From NCBI RefSeq assembly GCF_030731085.1, contig NZ_JASNFN010000010.1:62001-126000 (forward strand): DNA of 64,000 nt, given 5' to 3'. This stretch comes from Blastococcus carthaginiensis (GTDB lineage: Bacteria; Actinomycetota; Actinomycetes; Mycobacteriales; Geodermatophilaceae). This document shows, one piece after another, positions 41,874-50,800 of the stretch (within the stretch, counting starts at the first letter, position 1; each line of letters starts with the position of its first letter). The position numbers were made by a program, and so were the translations under genes. Under the pieces are notes generated by a model. That model was given only the letters and a program-made list of their open reading frames with translations, did no database searches and was not told the origin of the DNA.

Positions 41874-43211
41874 GTGAGTTCGCTGTTCGACCCCGCGCCG
41901 GGCGAGGAGGGTGCGCCGGTCGTCGACCCAGGGGCGCCGCTGGCGGTGCGGATGCGCCCGCGCTCGCTGGACGAGGTCGTCGGGCAGCAGCACCTCCTGG
42001 GCGACCGCGCACCGCTGCGCCGGCTGGTCGAGTCCGACGAGCCGATGTCGCTGGTGCTCTACGGCCCGCCCGGTACCGGCAAGACCACCCTCGCGCACGT
42101 CATCTCGCTGGCCACCAAGCGGCAGTTCGTGCAGCTGTCGGCGCTGGACTCCGGGGTGAAGGAGGTGCGGGCGGTCATCCAGAGCGCCAAGCGCGAGCTC
42201 ACCTACGCCGGCCGTCGCACCGTGCTGTTCATCGACGAGGTGCACCGCTTCTCCAAGACCCAGCAGGACAGCCTGCTGTCGGCGGTGGAGGACCGGATCG
42301 TCAGCCTGATCGCCGCCACCACCGAGAACCCGTTCTTCTCCGTGGTCAGCCCGTTGCTGTCCCGCAGCCTGGTGCTCGCGCTCCAGCCGCTCACCGACGG
42401 CGACGTCCGCCGGCTGCTGCACCGGGCCCTCGCCAGCGACCGCGGGCTCGACGGCGCGGTCACGCTGGCCGCGGAGGCGGAGGAGCACCTGGTCCGCATC
42501 GCCGGCGGCGACGGGCGCAAGGCGCTCACCGCCCTGGAGTCCGGCGCCGGCGCGGCGCGCGCGGTCGGCGCGACCGAGATCGACCTCGCCACGCTGGAGA
42601 CGGCGGTCGCGCAGGCGGCGGTCCGCTACGACCGGCAGGGCGACCAGCACTACGACGTCGCGAGCGCGCTGATCAAGAGCATCCGCGGCAGCGACGTCGA
42701 CGCCGCGCTGCACTACCTGGCCCGCATGGTCGAGGCGGGGGAGGATCCGCGCTTCATCGCCCGGCGGCTGGTGATCAGCGCCAGCGAGGACATCGGCATG
42801 GCCGACCCCACCGCGCTGACCACGGCCGTCGCGGCGATGCAGGCGGTGCAGTTCATCGGCATGCCCGAGGGCCACTTCCCGCTCGCCCAGGCCGTCGTCC
42901 ACCTGGCCACGGCGCCGAAGTCGAACGCGGTCACGGTGGCGATGGGGGAGTCGGTGGCCGACGTCCGCGCGGGGCTGGCCGGCCCGGTGCCACCCGGGCT
43001 GCGCGACGCGCACTACGCCGGGGCGAAGAAGCTCGGCCACGGGAAGACCTACTCCTACCCCCACGCCCACCCCGACGGCATCGTGGCCCAGCAGTACCCG
43101 CCGGATGCGCTGGTGGGCAGGGACTACTACCGCCCGACCAACCGCGGCGTCGAGGCGCGGCTGGGGGAACGGCTGGCGAAGCTGCGGGCGATCCTCCGCC
43201 GGACGCGCTGA
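41874..43211 (+). CDS. rarA: Replication-associated recombination protein A (RarA/MgsA)
   Basis: This 445-residue AAA+ ATPase shows RPRSLDEVVGQQHLLG near the N-terminus, Walker A YGPPGTGKTTLA, Walker B LFIDEVHRFSKTQQD, and sensor 1 in AATTENPFFSV. The C-terminal tetramerisation region contains YDVASALIKSIRGSDVDAAL and ISASEDIGMADP. RarA acts at stalled replication forks and binds SSB. The GTG at 41874 starts VSSLFDPAP, typical for actinobacteria. In this phylum it often lies just upstream of alaS, as here. Confidence 0.93.
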   Translation: MSSLFDPAPGEEGAPVVDPGAPLAVRMRPRSLDEVVGQQHLLGDRAPLRRLVESDEPMSLVLYGPPGTGKTTLAHVISLATKRQFVQLSALDSGVKEVRAVIQSAKRELTYAGRRTVLFIDEVHRFSKTQQDSLLSAVEDRIVSLIAATTENPFFSVVSPLLSRSLVLALQPLTDGDVRRLLHRALASDRGLDGAVTLAAEAEEHLVRIAGGDGRKALTALESGAGAARAVGATEIDLATLETAVAQAAVRYDRQGDQHYDVASALIKSIRGSDVDAALHYLARMVEAGEDPRFIARRLVISASEDIGMADPTALTTAVAAMQAVQFIGMPEGHFPLAQAVVHLATAPKSNAVTVAMGESVADVRAGLAGPVPPGLRDAHYAGAKKLGHGKTYSYPHAHPDGIVAQQYPPDALVGRDYYRPTNRGVEARLGERLAKLRAILRRTR

Positions 43212-43311
43212 CCCGGCGGCGGGGCACGGACGGCCCGGCGGGCCCGCGACTACTGTGACGAGGCCGGAACGTCGCCCCTGGGCGCCGAATCCCCTCAGAA
43301 CAGGAGCACGC

Positions 43312-43737
43312 GTGTCCGTAGGAGAGATCGCCGGGCTGATCGCAGCCGGGGCCCTGGTGCTGCTGGTGGTGCTCGTGGCCGTCCCGCTGCTCAAGCTCGG
43401 CCGGACGCTCGACGAGACGACCCTGACCATCCGCCAGGTCCGCGAGCAGAGCGCGCCGATCCTGAGCCAGGCCGGCACCACGGTCGCGCACGTGAACAGC
43501 AACCTGGAGCGGGTCGACGACATCACCGGCAACGCCGCCAACGTCTCCAGCAACGTCGCGGCGCTCACCAGCGTCGTCGCCGCCACCCTGGGCAGCCCGC
43601 TGATCAAGGTGGCCGCGTTCAGCTACGGCGTCCGCAGCGCCACGAAGAAGAAGCGGGAGGGCCAGGCGATCGCCGACGCCGCCCGCCGCGACAAGGAGGC
43701 GCGTCGCGCGCGCCGGTCCGCCCGGCGGGCCGCCTGA
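43312..43737 (+). CDS. DUF948-family membrane protein
   Basis: This 141-residue protein has one N-terminal helix (IAGLIAAGALVLLVVLVAVP) followed by a mostly helical, coiled-coil-like segment (about residues 30-95, LDETTLTIRQVREQS onward) and a basic Lys/Arg-rich C-terminus. DUF948 proteins are small membrane-anchored proteins of unknown function, often next to alaS in actinobacteria. GTG 43312 has CAGGAG upstream. It overlaps the following gene by one base, so the pair is co-translated. Confidence 0.85.
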   Translation: MSVGEIAGLIAAGALVLLVVLVAVPLLKLGRTLDETTLTIRQVREQSAPILSQAGTTVAHVNSNLERVDDITGNAANVSSNVAALTSVVAATLGSPLIKVAAFSYGVRSATKKKREGQAIADAARRDKEARRARRSARRAA

Positions 43738-44021
43738 TGCGCCGGCTGTTCTGGCTCGCGATGGGGATCACCATCGGGGCGCTGGTCGTCCGCAAGCTCT
43801 CGGCCGCCGCCGAGAAGATGACGCCGGCCGGCATCGGGGCCTCGATCGCCGAGGGGCTGCGCGACCTCGCCGACGCGATCGGCGACTTCGGTGCCGACGT
43901 CCGCGAGGCCATGAGCGAGCGGGAGCAGGAGCTGCGCGCCGGCACCGGGCTCGACGCACCGCTGCCCGAGACCGGTGACGCCGCGGCGCTGCGCCGTGGA
44001 GCGCACGCCGCCGACCTCTGA
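43737..44021 (+). CDS. Small membrane-anchored protein, DUF6167-like
   Basis: This 94-residue protein begins MRRLFWLAMGITIGALVVRK, a single N-terminal helix with positive charges on both sides, followed by an acidic amphipathic region (IAEGLRDLADAIGDFGADVR). The start overlaps the DUF948 stop. Proteins of this size and position are common between DUF948 and alaS genes in actinobacteria. The role is unknown; a partner of the DUF948 protein is plausible. Confidence 0.75.
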   Translation: MRRLFWLAMGITIGALVVRKLSAAAEKMTPAGIGASIAEGLRDLADAIGDFGADVREAMSEREQELRAGTGLDAPLPETGDAAALRRGAHAADL

Positions 44022-44073
44022 CCCCCGGAGCCGGTCCGAGCACCACCCCGGCCCCCGACACCGAGAAGACCTG

Positions 44074-46758
44074 ATGCAGACCGCCGAGATCCGCCGCCGC
44101 TTCCTGGAGCACTTCGCCCAGCGCGGCCACACCGTCGTCCCCAGCGCCTCGCTGGTCTCCCCGGACCCGTCGCTGCTGTTCACCGTCGCCGGCATGGTGC
44201 CGTTCATCCCGTACCTGACCGGCCGCGAGCCCGCCCCCTTCCCGCGGGCCACCAGCGTGCAGAAGTGCGTGCGCACCCTCGACATCGAGGAGGTGGGCAA
44301 GACCACCCGGCACGGCACGTTCTTCCAGATGAACGGCAACTTCTCCTTCGGCGACTACTTCAAGGAGGGGGCGATCCAGCACGCCTGGGAGCTGATCACC
44401 GGTCGGCTGGCGGACGGCGGTCTCGGCTTCGACCCCGACCGGATCTGGGTGACGGTCTACCTCGACGACGACGAGGCCGCCGACGCCTGGCGCCGCATCG
44501 CCGGGCTGCCGGTCGAGCGGATCCAGCGGCTGGGCAAGAAGGACAACTACTGGCACACCGGGGCGGCCGGCCCGGGCGGCCCCTGCTCGGAGATCTACTT
44601 CGACCGCGGCCCGCAGTTCGGCCCCGACGGCGGCCCGCTGGTGGACACCGCCGGCGACCGGTTCCTGGAGATCTGGAACCTCGTCTTCATGCAGTACGAG
44701 CTCGCCGACGTCCGCAGCAAGGAGGAGTTCACGGTCCTCGGCGAGCTGCCGAAGAAGAACATCGACACCGGCATGGGCCTGGAGCGGGTGGCCTTCCTGC
44801 TGCAGGGCGTCGACAACATGTACGAGATCGACGAGGTGGCGCCGGTGCTGCGCCGGGCCGCCGACCTGGCCGGGGTGACCTACGGCAAGGACGTCGACGC
44901 CGACGTGCGGCTCCGGGTGGTGGCCGACCACGTGCGCAGCGGGCTCATGCTCATCGGCGACGGCGTGACCCCGGGCAACGAGGGGCGCGGCTACATCCTG
45001 CGCCGGCTGCTGCGCCGCGCCGTCCGCTCGATGAAGCTGCTCGGGGTCGACGAGGCGACCCTGCCCGAGCTGCTGCCGGTGTCCAGGGACGCCATGAAGG
45101 CCAGCTACCCCGAGCTGGAGACCGACTTCGCCCGGATCTCGTCGGTGGCCTACGCCGAGGAGGAGGCGTTCCGGCGCACCCTCGCCTCGGGCACGGCGCT
45201 GTTCGACACCGCGGTGCAGCAGGCGAAGAGGGCCGGTGCCCCGGAGCTCTCGGGCGCGCAGGCCTTCTCCCTGCACGACACCTACGGCTTCCCGATCGAC
45301 GTCACCCTCGAGATGGCCGCCGAGCAGGGCGTCACCGTCGACGAGGCGGGCTTCCGGGCCCTGATGACGGAGCAGCGCGACCGCGCCCGCGCCGACGCGC
45401 GGGCCAAGCGCACCGGCTCGGTCGACGTCCTGGCCTACCGACGGCTGCTGGCCGAGCACGGTCCCACGGACTGGCGGGCCTACGAGGCGCTGCGCACCGA
45501 CTCCCGCGTGCTGGGCGTCGTGGCCGAGGGCGACGACGAGGGCGACCGGCCGGCCGGGCCCGGCGAGATCACCCGCGTGGTGCTGGACCGCACGCCGTTC
45601 TACGCCGAGTCCGGCGGGCAGGTGGCCGATGCGGGCCTGCTCACCTGGGACGGCGGCCGGGCCGAGGTGATCGACGTGCAGCGCCCGGTCAAGGGGCTGG
45701 TCGCCCACCAGGTGCGGGTGCTCGAGGGCGAGCTGCGCGCCGGCGCCGAGCTCACCGCCGAGGTCGACCGCGAGTGGCGGCTGTCGGCCTGCCAGGCGCA
45801 CTCGGGCACCCACGTCGTGCACGCCGCGCTGCGCCAGGTGCTCGGCCCGCAGGCGCTGCAGTCGGGCTCCTACAACCGCCCCGGCTACCTGCGGCTGGAC
45901 TTCGCCTGGCAGGGCGCGCTCACCGCGCAGCAGCGCAGCGACATCGAGGATGTCGCCAACGCCGCCGTCCGCGCCGACCACGCCGTGTCCGCCTCCTGGA
46001 TGACGCTGCCCGAGGCCCAGGCGTTCGGCGCGCTGGCGCTGTTCGGCGAGACCTACGGCGAGCAGGTGCGGGTCGTGGAGATCGGCGGCCCGTGGTCGCG
46101 CGAGCTCTGCGGTGGCACCCATGTCCGGGGCAGCGCGCAGATCGGCACGCTGGCGCTGACCGGTGAATCCTCCGTGGGCTCGGGCTCGCGGCGCGTCGAG
46201 GCCGTGGTGGGGCTGGAGGGCTTCCGGTACCTGGCGCGCGAGCGTGACATGGTGCGCCAGCTGGCCGAGATCCTCAAGTCGCCCCAGGACGGCCTGGTCG
46301 AGCGGGTCGGCGGCATGGTCTCCCGGCTGCGCGACCTGGACCGCGAGCTGGCCGACCTGCGGGCGCAGCAGACGCTGGCCGCCGCCGGCGAGCTGGCCGC
46401 GTCGGCCCGCGACGTGGGCGGCGTCGCCGTCGTCACCGGTTCCCCGGCCGGTCTCGGCGGCGGGGAACTGCGCACGCTGGCGCTCGACGTCCGCGGCCGC
46501 CTCGGGGCTGACCGGCCGGCGGTCGTGCTGCTGGCATCGGAGTCCGGTGGCAAGGTGGCGTTGGTGGCGGCGCTGAACCCGGCCGCGGTCACCCGGGGGC
46601 TGTCGGCCAACGACGTCCTCAAGGCGGCCTCGGCACCCGTCGGCGGCCGCGGTGGCGGCAAGTCCGACGTCGCCCAGGGGGGCGGAACCGATCCCGCGGG
46701 TATCCCCGCGGCACTGCAGGCCGGCGAGCAGGCGGTCGTGACCGCCACGGGAAGGTGA
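44074..46758 (+). CDS. alaS: Alanyl-tRNA synthetase
   Basis: This 894-residue class II synthetase has the aminoacylation domain (FTVAGMVPFIPYLTGREPAP, then FFQMNGNFSFGDYFKEG), the tRNA-binding middle region, and the editing domain with HSGTH (HxxxH) and ELCGGTH (CxxxH) zinc ligands. The C-terminal C-Ala domain ends in GGRGGGKSDVAQGGG. The ATG at 44074 begins MQTAEIRRRFLEHF, the usual start; the frame extends to 43975 without support. It charges tRNA-Ala with alanine. The stop overlaps the ruvX start, so ruvX is co-translated. Confidence 0.96.
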   Translation: MQTAEIRRRFLEHFAQRGHTVVPSASLVSPDPSLLFTVAGMVPFIPYLTGREPAPFPRATSVQKCVRTLDIEEVGKTTRHGTFFQMNGNFSFGDYFKEGAIQHAWELITGRLADGGLGFDPDRIWVTVYLDDDEAADAWRRIAGLPVERIQRLGKKDNYWHTGAAGPGGPCSEIYFDRGPQFGPDGGPLVDTAGDRFLEIWNLVFMQYELADVRSKEEFTVLGELPKKNIDTGMGLERVAFLLQGVDNMYEIDEVAPVLRRAADLAGVTYGKDVDADVRLRVVADHVRSGLMLIGDGVTPGNEGRGYILRRLLRRAVRSMKLLGVDEATLPELLPVSRDAMKASYPELETDFARISSVAYAEEEAFRRTLASGTALFDTAVQQAKRAGAPELSGAQAFSLHDTYGFPIDVTLEMAAEQGVTVDEAGFRALMTEQRDRARADARAKRTGSVDVLAYRRLLAEHGPTDWRAYEALRTDSRVLGVVAEGDDEGDRPAGPGEITRVVLDRTPFYAESGGQVADAGLLTWDGGRAEVIDVQRPVKGLVAHQVRVLEGELRAGAELTAEVDREWRLSACQAHSGTHVVHAALRQVLGPQALQSGSYNRPGYLRLDFAWQGALTAQQRSDIEDVANAAVRADHAVSASWMTLPEAQAFGALALFGETYGEQVRVVEIGGPWSRELCGGTHVRGSAQIGTLALTGESSVGSGSRRVEAVVGLEGFRYLARERDMVRQLAEILKSPQDGLVERVGGMVSRLRDLDRELADLRAQQTLAAAGELAASARDVGGVAVVTGSPAGLGGGELRTLALDVRGRLGADRPAVVLLASESGGKVALVAALNPAAVTRGLSANDVLKAASAPVGGRGGGKSDVAQGGGTDPAGIPAALQAGEQAVVTATGR

Positions 46759-47438
46759 CGAACGTGCCCGACACCGAGTACAACCCCGAGGACACCGGCC
46801 CGGTCGGTGGCCGCCGGCGCGAGCTGCCGGCGGTCCCGCCGGCGCGTCCGCGCCCGACCACGGGGGAGCAGCCGACGTACCACCCGACCACCGAGATCGA
46901 CCTGAGCCAGGGGTTCCCACCGGTCAAGCACGAGACGACGGAGATCGACCTCTCCGGCGGCTGGCCACGGCACCTGCAGGTCCCCCCGCGCCGCCCGGGG
47001 GCCGGTCGCGCCCGCGGCCGGGTCCTCGGCATCGACGTGGGCACCGTGCGGGTCGGGCTGGCGCTGTCGGACCCGACGGGCACGCTCGCCAGCCCGCTGG
47101 AGACCCTCCGCCGGGCCAAGGACGGCTCGGACCTGGACCGGCTCGCCGCCCTGGTGGTGGAACACGAGGTGTCAGAGGTGGTGGTGGGAGAACCGGTGCA
47201 CCTGTCGGGCGCCGCCGGTGCCTCCGCGCAGGATGCTGCCGATTACGCACAGGAACTGGCCGACCGGATCCCGGACGTGCCGGTGAACCTGATCGACGAG
47301 AGGCTCTCGACCGTGACCGCAGCCAGCCACCTCCGGGAGGGCGGCATCGACAGCCGTCGCCAGCGCGCGGTGATCGACCAGGCGGCCGCCGTGGTGATCC
47401 TGCAGCAGTACCTGGACAGCCGGCAGGCGCCCTCATGA
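46755..47438 (+). CDS. ruvX: RuvX/YqgF-type nuclease with a long N-terminal extension
   Basis: The RuvX core starts near residue 89 with GRVLGIDVGTVRVGLALSD, carrying the first catalytic Asp; VVVGEPVHLSGAAG and LIDERLSTVTA follow with further acidic residues. RuvX/YqgF is an RNase H-fold Holliday junction resolvase family also linked to 16S rRNA maturation. The core fits the usual 140-residue size. The first 85 or so residues are low-complexity, Pro/Arg-rich and contain two copies of a TTEIDLS motif. The GTG at 46755 overlaps the alaS stop; a GTG at 46764 is possible. It lies between alaS and mltG, a conserved actinobacterial order. Confidence 0.9.
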   Translation: MTNVPDTEYNPEDTGPVGGRRRELPAVPPARPRPTTGEQPTYHPTTEIDLSQGFPPVKHETTEIDLSGGWPRHLQVPPRRPGAGRARGRVLGIDVGTVRVGLALSDPTGTLASPLETLRRAKDGSDLDRLAALVVEHEVSEVVVGEPVHLSGAAGASAQDAADYAQELADRIPDVPVNLIDERLSTVTAASHLREGGIDSRRQRAVIDQAAAVVILQQYLDSRQAPS

Positions 47439-47454
47439 CCGGGCGTGCGCGGGC

Positions 47455-49257
47455 ATGCAGGAGCACAGCAGCGCCGGTCACGAGGACGACGAGCGCCGGC
47501 GAGGCGTCCTCGTGAGCGCGCCCGGCGGGCCGCAGCGGCGGGGGAGGCACGCGTTCGACGACGGAACCGGTGGCATGCCGGCACCGTTCCCGACCGGCTT
47601 CGGTGCCCCTGCCGGCGGCTTCCCGCCGGGCACCTCGGGCCACCCGCCGGTGTTCCCCCGCCCGGGTGCCGGGCTGGTCGACCGGTCCGGTGACGAGACC
47701 GGGCCGATGGGCGCGCCGGGCGGGTGGTCGTCCGCCGACCATCCCCTGACGTCCCGGCACGGCGACCGCGACGACCACGGTTTCGACCGCCAGCACCCCT
47801 CGGCCCCGCTGCCGCCGCTGCCGGCCGGCGCGTGGGACCGGCTGCGGCCGCGCGAGGACGCCGCGGACGACGACGCGACCGTCGCCGCGCCCCGGCTCTC
47901 CGCCGGGCCCGACGACACCCCCGACGAGCCGCCGGCCGAGCCGGCCGCGGACGACCCGACCGGTGGCCTGGACGTCATCGGCGCGAACGTGGACGACGAC
48001 CGGCCGCGGCGCCGCGGCCTGCGCCGGCGCCGGGACGAGGGCGACGCGCCGCAGCCCGCCGCCGGCGCCACCCCGGCGGACGACACGGCCGCGCTCCACC
48101 CGCAGGACGACCTGGACCTGCACGGGGACCCCGACGACGGCGGCCTGCTGCACGACGACGAGATCCCGATCGCCCCCTACGACCCGCGCACGGACCCGCA
48201 GCGCCGGCGGCGGCGCCGTCGCCCGCTGGCGATCGGGCTGGCGCTGCTGGTCCTCGGCGGCATGGTCGTGGGCATCGTGCTCGCCGGGCAGCAACTCCTC
48301 GGCATGCTCGACCCGGCCGCCCGTGACTACGCGGGTCCGGGCACCGGCAGCGTCGACGTGCGGGTGCAGCCGGGCGACACGCTCACCGACATCGCCCGCA
48401 CCCTGGCCGACGCCGACGTCATCGCCTCCACCGGACCGTTCGTGGACGCCGCGCAGGGCGAGCCCGCGGCCACCGGCATCCAGCCCGGCGTCTACTCGCT
48501 GCGGCTGCAGATGAGCGGGCAGGGGGCCCTGGACCTGCTGCTGGACCCGGCTTCCCGCCAGGTGACGCGGGTGACCGTGCCCGAGGGCTTCACCGTGGAG
48601 CAGATCCTCGCCCGGCTCGCGGAGGAGACCGGCACGCCGCTCGCGGAGCTGGAGGCGGCGGCCGATCCCGCGGCGCTGCCGCTGCCCGCGTACGCGGGCG
48701 GGCAGCTGGAGGGCTACCTCTTCCCGGCGACCTACGACTTCGAGCCGGGCACCACGCCGCAGCAGATGCTGCAGCGGATGGTCGAGACCTTCAACGAGGT
48801 GGCCGCCCGGCTGCGGCTCGAGGAGCGGGCCGCCGCTCTCGGGCGCACCCCCGGCGAGGTGGTCACGATCGCCTCGATGATCCAGTCGGAGACCCGGCTG
48901 GACGAGGAGCGCGCCGACGTCGCCCAGGTGATCTACAACCGCCTCGACGCGGGCATCGCCCTCGGCATCGATGCGACGCTGGCCTACGGCCTGGACAAGA
49001 GCGGCAACGAGCTGACGGTCACGGACCTGCAGAGCGACGACCCGTACAACACGCGGAACCGGCGCGGCCTGCCGCCGACCCCCATCAGCTCCCCGGGTGA
49101 GCGGAGCCTCGAGGCGGCGCTGGCCCCGACGACCGGGGACCTCCTGTACTACGTCCTCGAGTCGGAGGACGGGGCGCACTTCTTCACCAGCGACTACGCC
49201 GAGTTCCAGCAGGCCCGCCAGCGGTGCGCCGACGCCGGCCTCGGGTGCGGTGGCTGA
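47455..49257 (+). CDS. mltG: Endolytic murein transglycosylase MltG with long cytoplasmic tail
   Basis: This 600-residue protein has a roughly 250-residue N-terminal cytoplasmic tail rich in Pro, Asp and Gly, then a run of arginines and one membrane helix (about 257-279, LAIGLALLVLGGMVVGIVLA). The LysM-like and YceG catalytic domain follows, with GYLFPATYDFEPG, IASMIQSETRLDEERADVAQ carrying the catalytic E479, and YNTRNRRGLPPTPISSPG. MltG cleaves nascent peptidoglycan and sets glycan length. A GTG at 47512 is an alternative start. The last eight bases overlap aroE. Confidence 0.92.
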   Translation: MQEHSSAGHEDDERRRGVLVSAPGGPQRRGRHAFDDGTGGMPAPFPTGFGAPAGGFPPGTSGHPPVFPRPGAGLVDRSGDETGPMGAPGGWSSADHPLTSRHGDRDDHGFDRQHPSAPLPPLPAGAWDRLRPREDAADDDATVAAPRLSAGPDDTPDEPPAEPAADDPTGGLDVIGANVDDDRPRRRGLRRRRDEGDAPQPAAGATPADDTAALHPQDDLDLHGDPDDGGLLHDDEIPIAPYDPRTDPQRRRRRRRPLAIGLALLVLGGMVVGIVLAGQQLLGMLDPAARDYAGPGTGSVDVRVQPGDTLTDIARTLADADVIASTGPFVDAAQGEPAATGIQPGVYSLRLQMSGQGALDLLLDPASRQVTRVTVPEGFTVEQILARLAEETGTPLAELEAAADPAALPLPAYAGGQLEGYLFPATYDFEPGTTPQQMLQRMVETFNEVAARLRLEERAAALGRTPGEVVTIASMIQSETRLDEERADVAQVIYNRLDAGIALGIDATLAYGLDKSGNELTVTDLQSDDPYNTRNRRGLPPTPISSPGERSLEAALAPTTGDLLYYVLESEDGAHFFTSDYAEFQQARQRCADAGLGCGG

Positions 49258-50056
49258 CCGGCCGCAGCGGGCAGCGGTCCTCGGGCGGCCGGTGAGCCAC
49301 TCGCTCTCCCCGCTGCTGCACCGCGCCGCCTACGCGGCGCTGGGGCTCTCCGGCTGGAGCTACGACGCCCTGGACGTCGGGGCCGAGGACGTGCCGACAC
49401 TCCTGGCCGGGCTCGGCGAGGAGTGGCGCGGCTTCTCGGTGACGATGCCGTGCAAGCAGGCCGCGGTCGCGGTCGCCGACGTGGTGGAGCCGCTCCCACG
49501 GCTGCTGGGCGCGGCCAACACCCTCGTCCGCACCGCGGCGGGCTGGCGGGCGGAGAACACCGACGTCGCCGGCGTCGGCACGGCGCTGCAGGTGGCCGGC
49601 GTCGACGAGGTGGGGCACGCGGCAGTGCTCGGCGCCGGGGGGACGGCGGCGGCCGCGGCCGTGGCGCTGGCCTCCCTGGGGGCCGAGCGGGTCGACGTCG
49701 TCGTGCGCGAACCGGCCCGGGCCGGCGACGTGGTGCGGGTCCTGGAGACCCTCGGCGTGCGGGTGCGGGTGCTGCCCCTGGCCGGTGCGCAGGTCGAGGC
49801 CCCCGTCGTCGTCAGCACCGTGCCGGTCGCGGGGCAGCCGGCCGTGGCGGCCCTGGAGTGGCACGGTGGGCAGACCGTGCTCGACGTGCTCTACGCCCCC
49901 TGGCCAACGCCGCTGGCCGAGCGGGTCTCCGCCGCCGGCGGCGCGGTGATCAGCGGGCTGGAGGTCCTCTTCTGGCAGGCCACCGTGCAGGTCGAGCTCA
50001 TGACCGGGGAGCCGGCCCCCATCGGTGCGATGCGCGCCGCGCTCGACGCCCGCTGA
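49250..50056 (+). CDS. aroE: Shikimate dehydrogenase
   Basis: This 268-residue enzyme shows AAVLGRPVSHSLSPLLHRAA with the shikimate-binding Ser pair, GFSVTMPCKQ with the catalytic Lys, NTLVRTAAGWRAENTDVAG, and the NADP site AVLGAGGTAAAAAVAL. It reduces 3-dehydroshikimate to shikimate with NADPH in aromatic amino acid synthesis. The GTG at 49250 overlaps mltG by eight bases. The other shikimate genes follow after the prepilin peptidase gene. Confidence 0.93.
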   Translation: MADRPQRAAVLGRPVSHSLSPLLHRAAYAALGLSGWSYDALDVGAEDVPTLLAGLGEEWRGFSVTMPCKQAAVAVADVVEPLPRLLGAANTLVRTAAGWRAENTDVAGVGTALQVAGVDEVGHAAVLGAGGTAAAAAVALASLGAERVDVVVREPARAGDVVRVLETLGVRVRVLPLAGAQVEAPVVVSTVPVAGQPAVAALEWHGGQTVLDVLYAPWPTPLAERVSAAGGAVISGLEVLFWQATVQVELMTGEPAPIGAMRAALDAR

Positions 50057-50066
50057 ACCGCCCGCC

Positions 50067-50729
50067 GTGGACGTGTCCCACGCCGTCCTCGCCGGCGCCG
50101 CCGTCGTCGCCGGGGTGCTCCTCGGGCCGCTCCTGGCGCGCAGCACCGTCCGGCTCGCCGCCCGGGACGATGCCGCCACCCCGTCGCAGGCCCGGGTGGC
50201 CCTGACGGCGGTGCTCACCGCCGGTCTGCTGGCCGCGGCGGTGCTGCTCGGCGGGCTGCGCCCCGCCACCGCGGCGCTGGCCTGGGCCGCGGGGGCTGCG
50301 GTCGTGCTGGCCGGGGTGGACCTCGCCGTGCACCGGCTGCCCGACCGCGTGCTCCTCCCGGCCGCCGCCGTCTGCGGGGCCGCCCTGCTCGCCGACGCCG
50401 CGGTGCTGGGCACCTGGCCGGCCCTGGGCCGGGCCGGCGCGGCGGGCGCCACCGCCCTCCTCCTTTCCGGCGCGGCGCGGCTGGCCGCCCCGGCGGCCCT
50501 GGGGTTCGGCGACGTGAAGCTGATCGGGCTGCTGGGGCTGGTGCTCGGCTGGGCCGGCTGGGGCGTGCTGCTGGCCGGCCTGTTCCTCGGTCTGGTCACC
50601 GGGGCCCTGGTGTCGCTGGCGCTGGTGGCGACCGGTCGGGCGGGCTGGCGCAGCACCGTGCCCTTCGGCCCGCCGCTGCTGGCCGGCGCCGTCCTGGCGC
50701 TGGCCCTCGGCGGCGTCCCACCCGCCTGA
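50067..50729 (+). CDS. Type IV prepilin peptidase (A24 family)
   Basis: This 220-residue membrane protein has about seven hydrophobic helices and the two aspartates of A24 peptidases, in GVDLAVHRLPDR and in GFGDVKLIG. It cleaves the leader of type IV pilin-like or Tad pilins at the membrane. The N-terminal methylase domain is absent, as in many actinobacterial versions. The start is GTG 50067, ten bases after the aroE stop. Its position between aroE and aroC is a recurrent actinobacterial arrangement without a known functional link. Confidence 0.85.
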   Translation: MDVSHAVLAGAAVVAGVLLGPLLARSTVRLAARDDAATPSQARVALTAVLTAGLLAAAVLLGGLRPATAALAWAAGAAVVLAGVDLAVHRLPDRVLLPAAAVCGAALLADAAVLGTWPALGRAGAAGATALLLSGAARLAAPAALGFGDVKLIGLLGLVLGWAGWGVLLAGLFLGLVTGALVSLALVATGRAGWRSTVPFGPPLLAGAVLALALGGVPPA

Positions 50730-50788
50730 CGGCCACCCGTCACGGGCCCGCGCGAGCCCGCGAGGGAAGGGGAGAAGGGCGGTCCTTC

Positions 50789-50794
50789 TAGAAT
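50789..50794 (+). promoter_or_regulatory. Candidate -10 box for a leaderless aroC transcript
   Basis: TAGAAT ends six bases before the aroC ATG at 50801. The gap of 71 bp after the prepilin peptidase gene and the absence of an RBS directly before the ATG fit a leaderless start at or near the A of the ATG. The purine-rich GGGAAGGGGAGAAGGG lies too far upstream to serve as an RBS. Confidence 0.45.
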
Positions 50795-50800
50795 CGCCGC

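Noticed and set aside
43768..46920. Very long open frame (over 1000 codons) opposite rarA-alaS-ruvX genes
   Set aside because: It lies antisense to alaS, whose motifs are complete, and its translation is low-complexity Arg/Gly/Ala/Asp. It results from the high GC third-position bias.
47435..47454. ATG at 47435 overlapping the ruvX stop as an mltG start
   Set aside because: It is not in the mltG reading frame.
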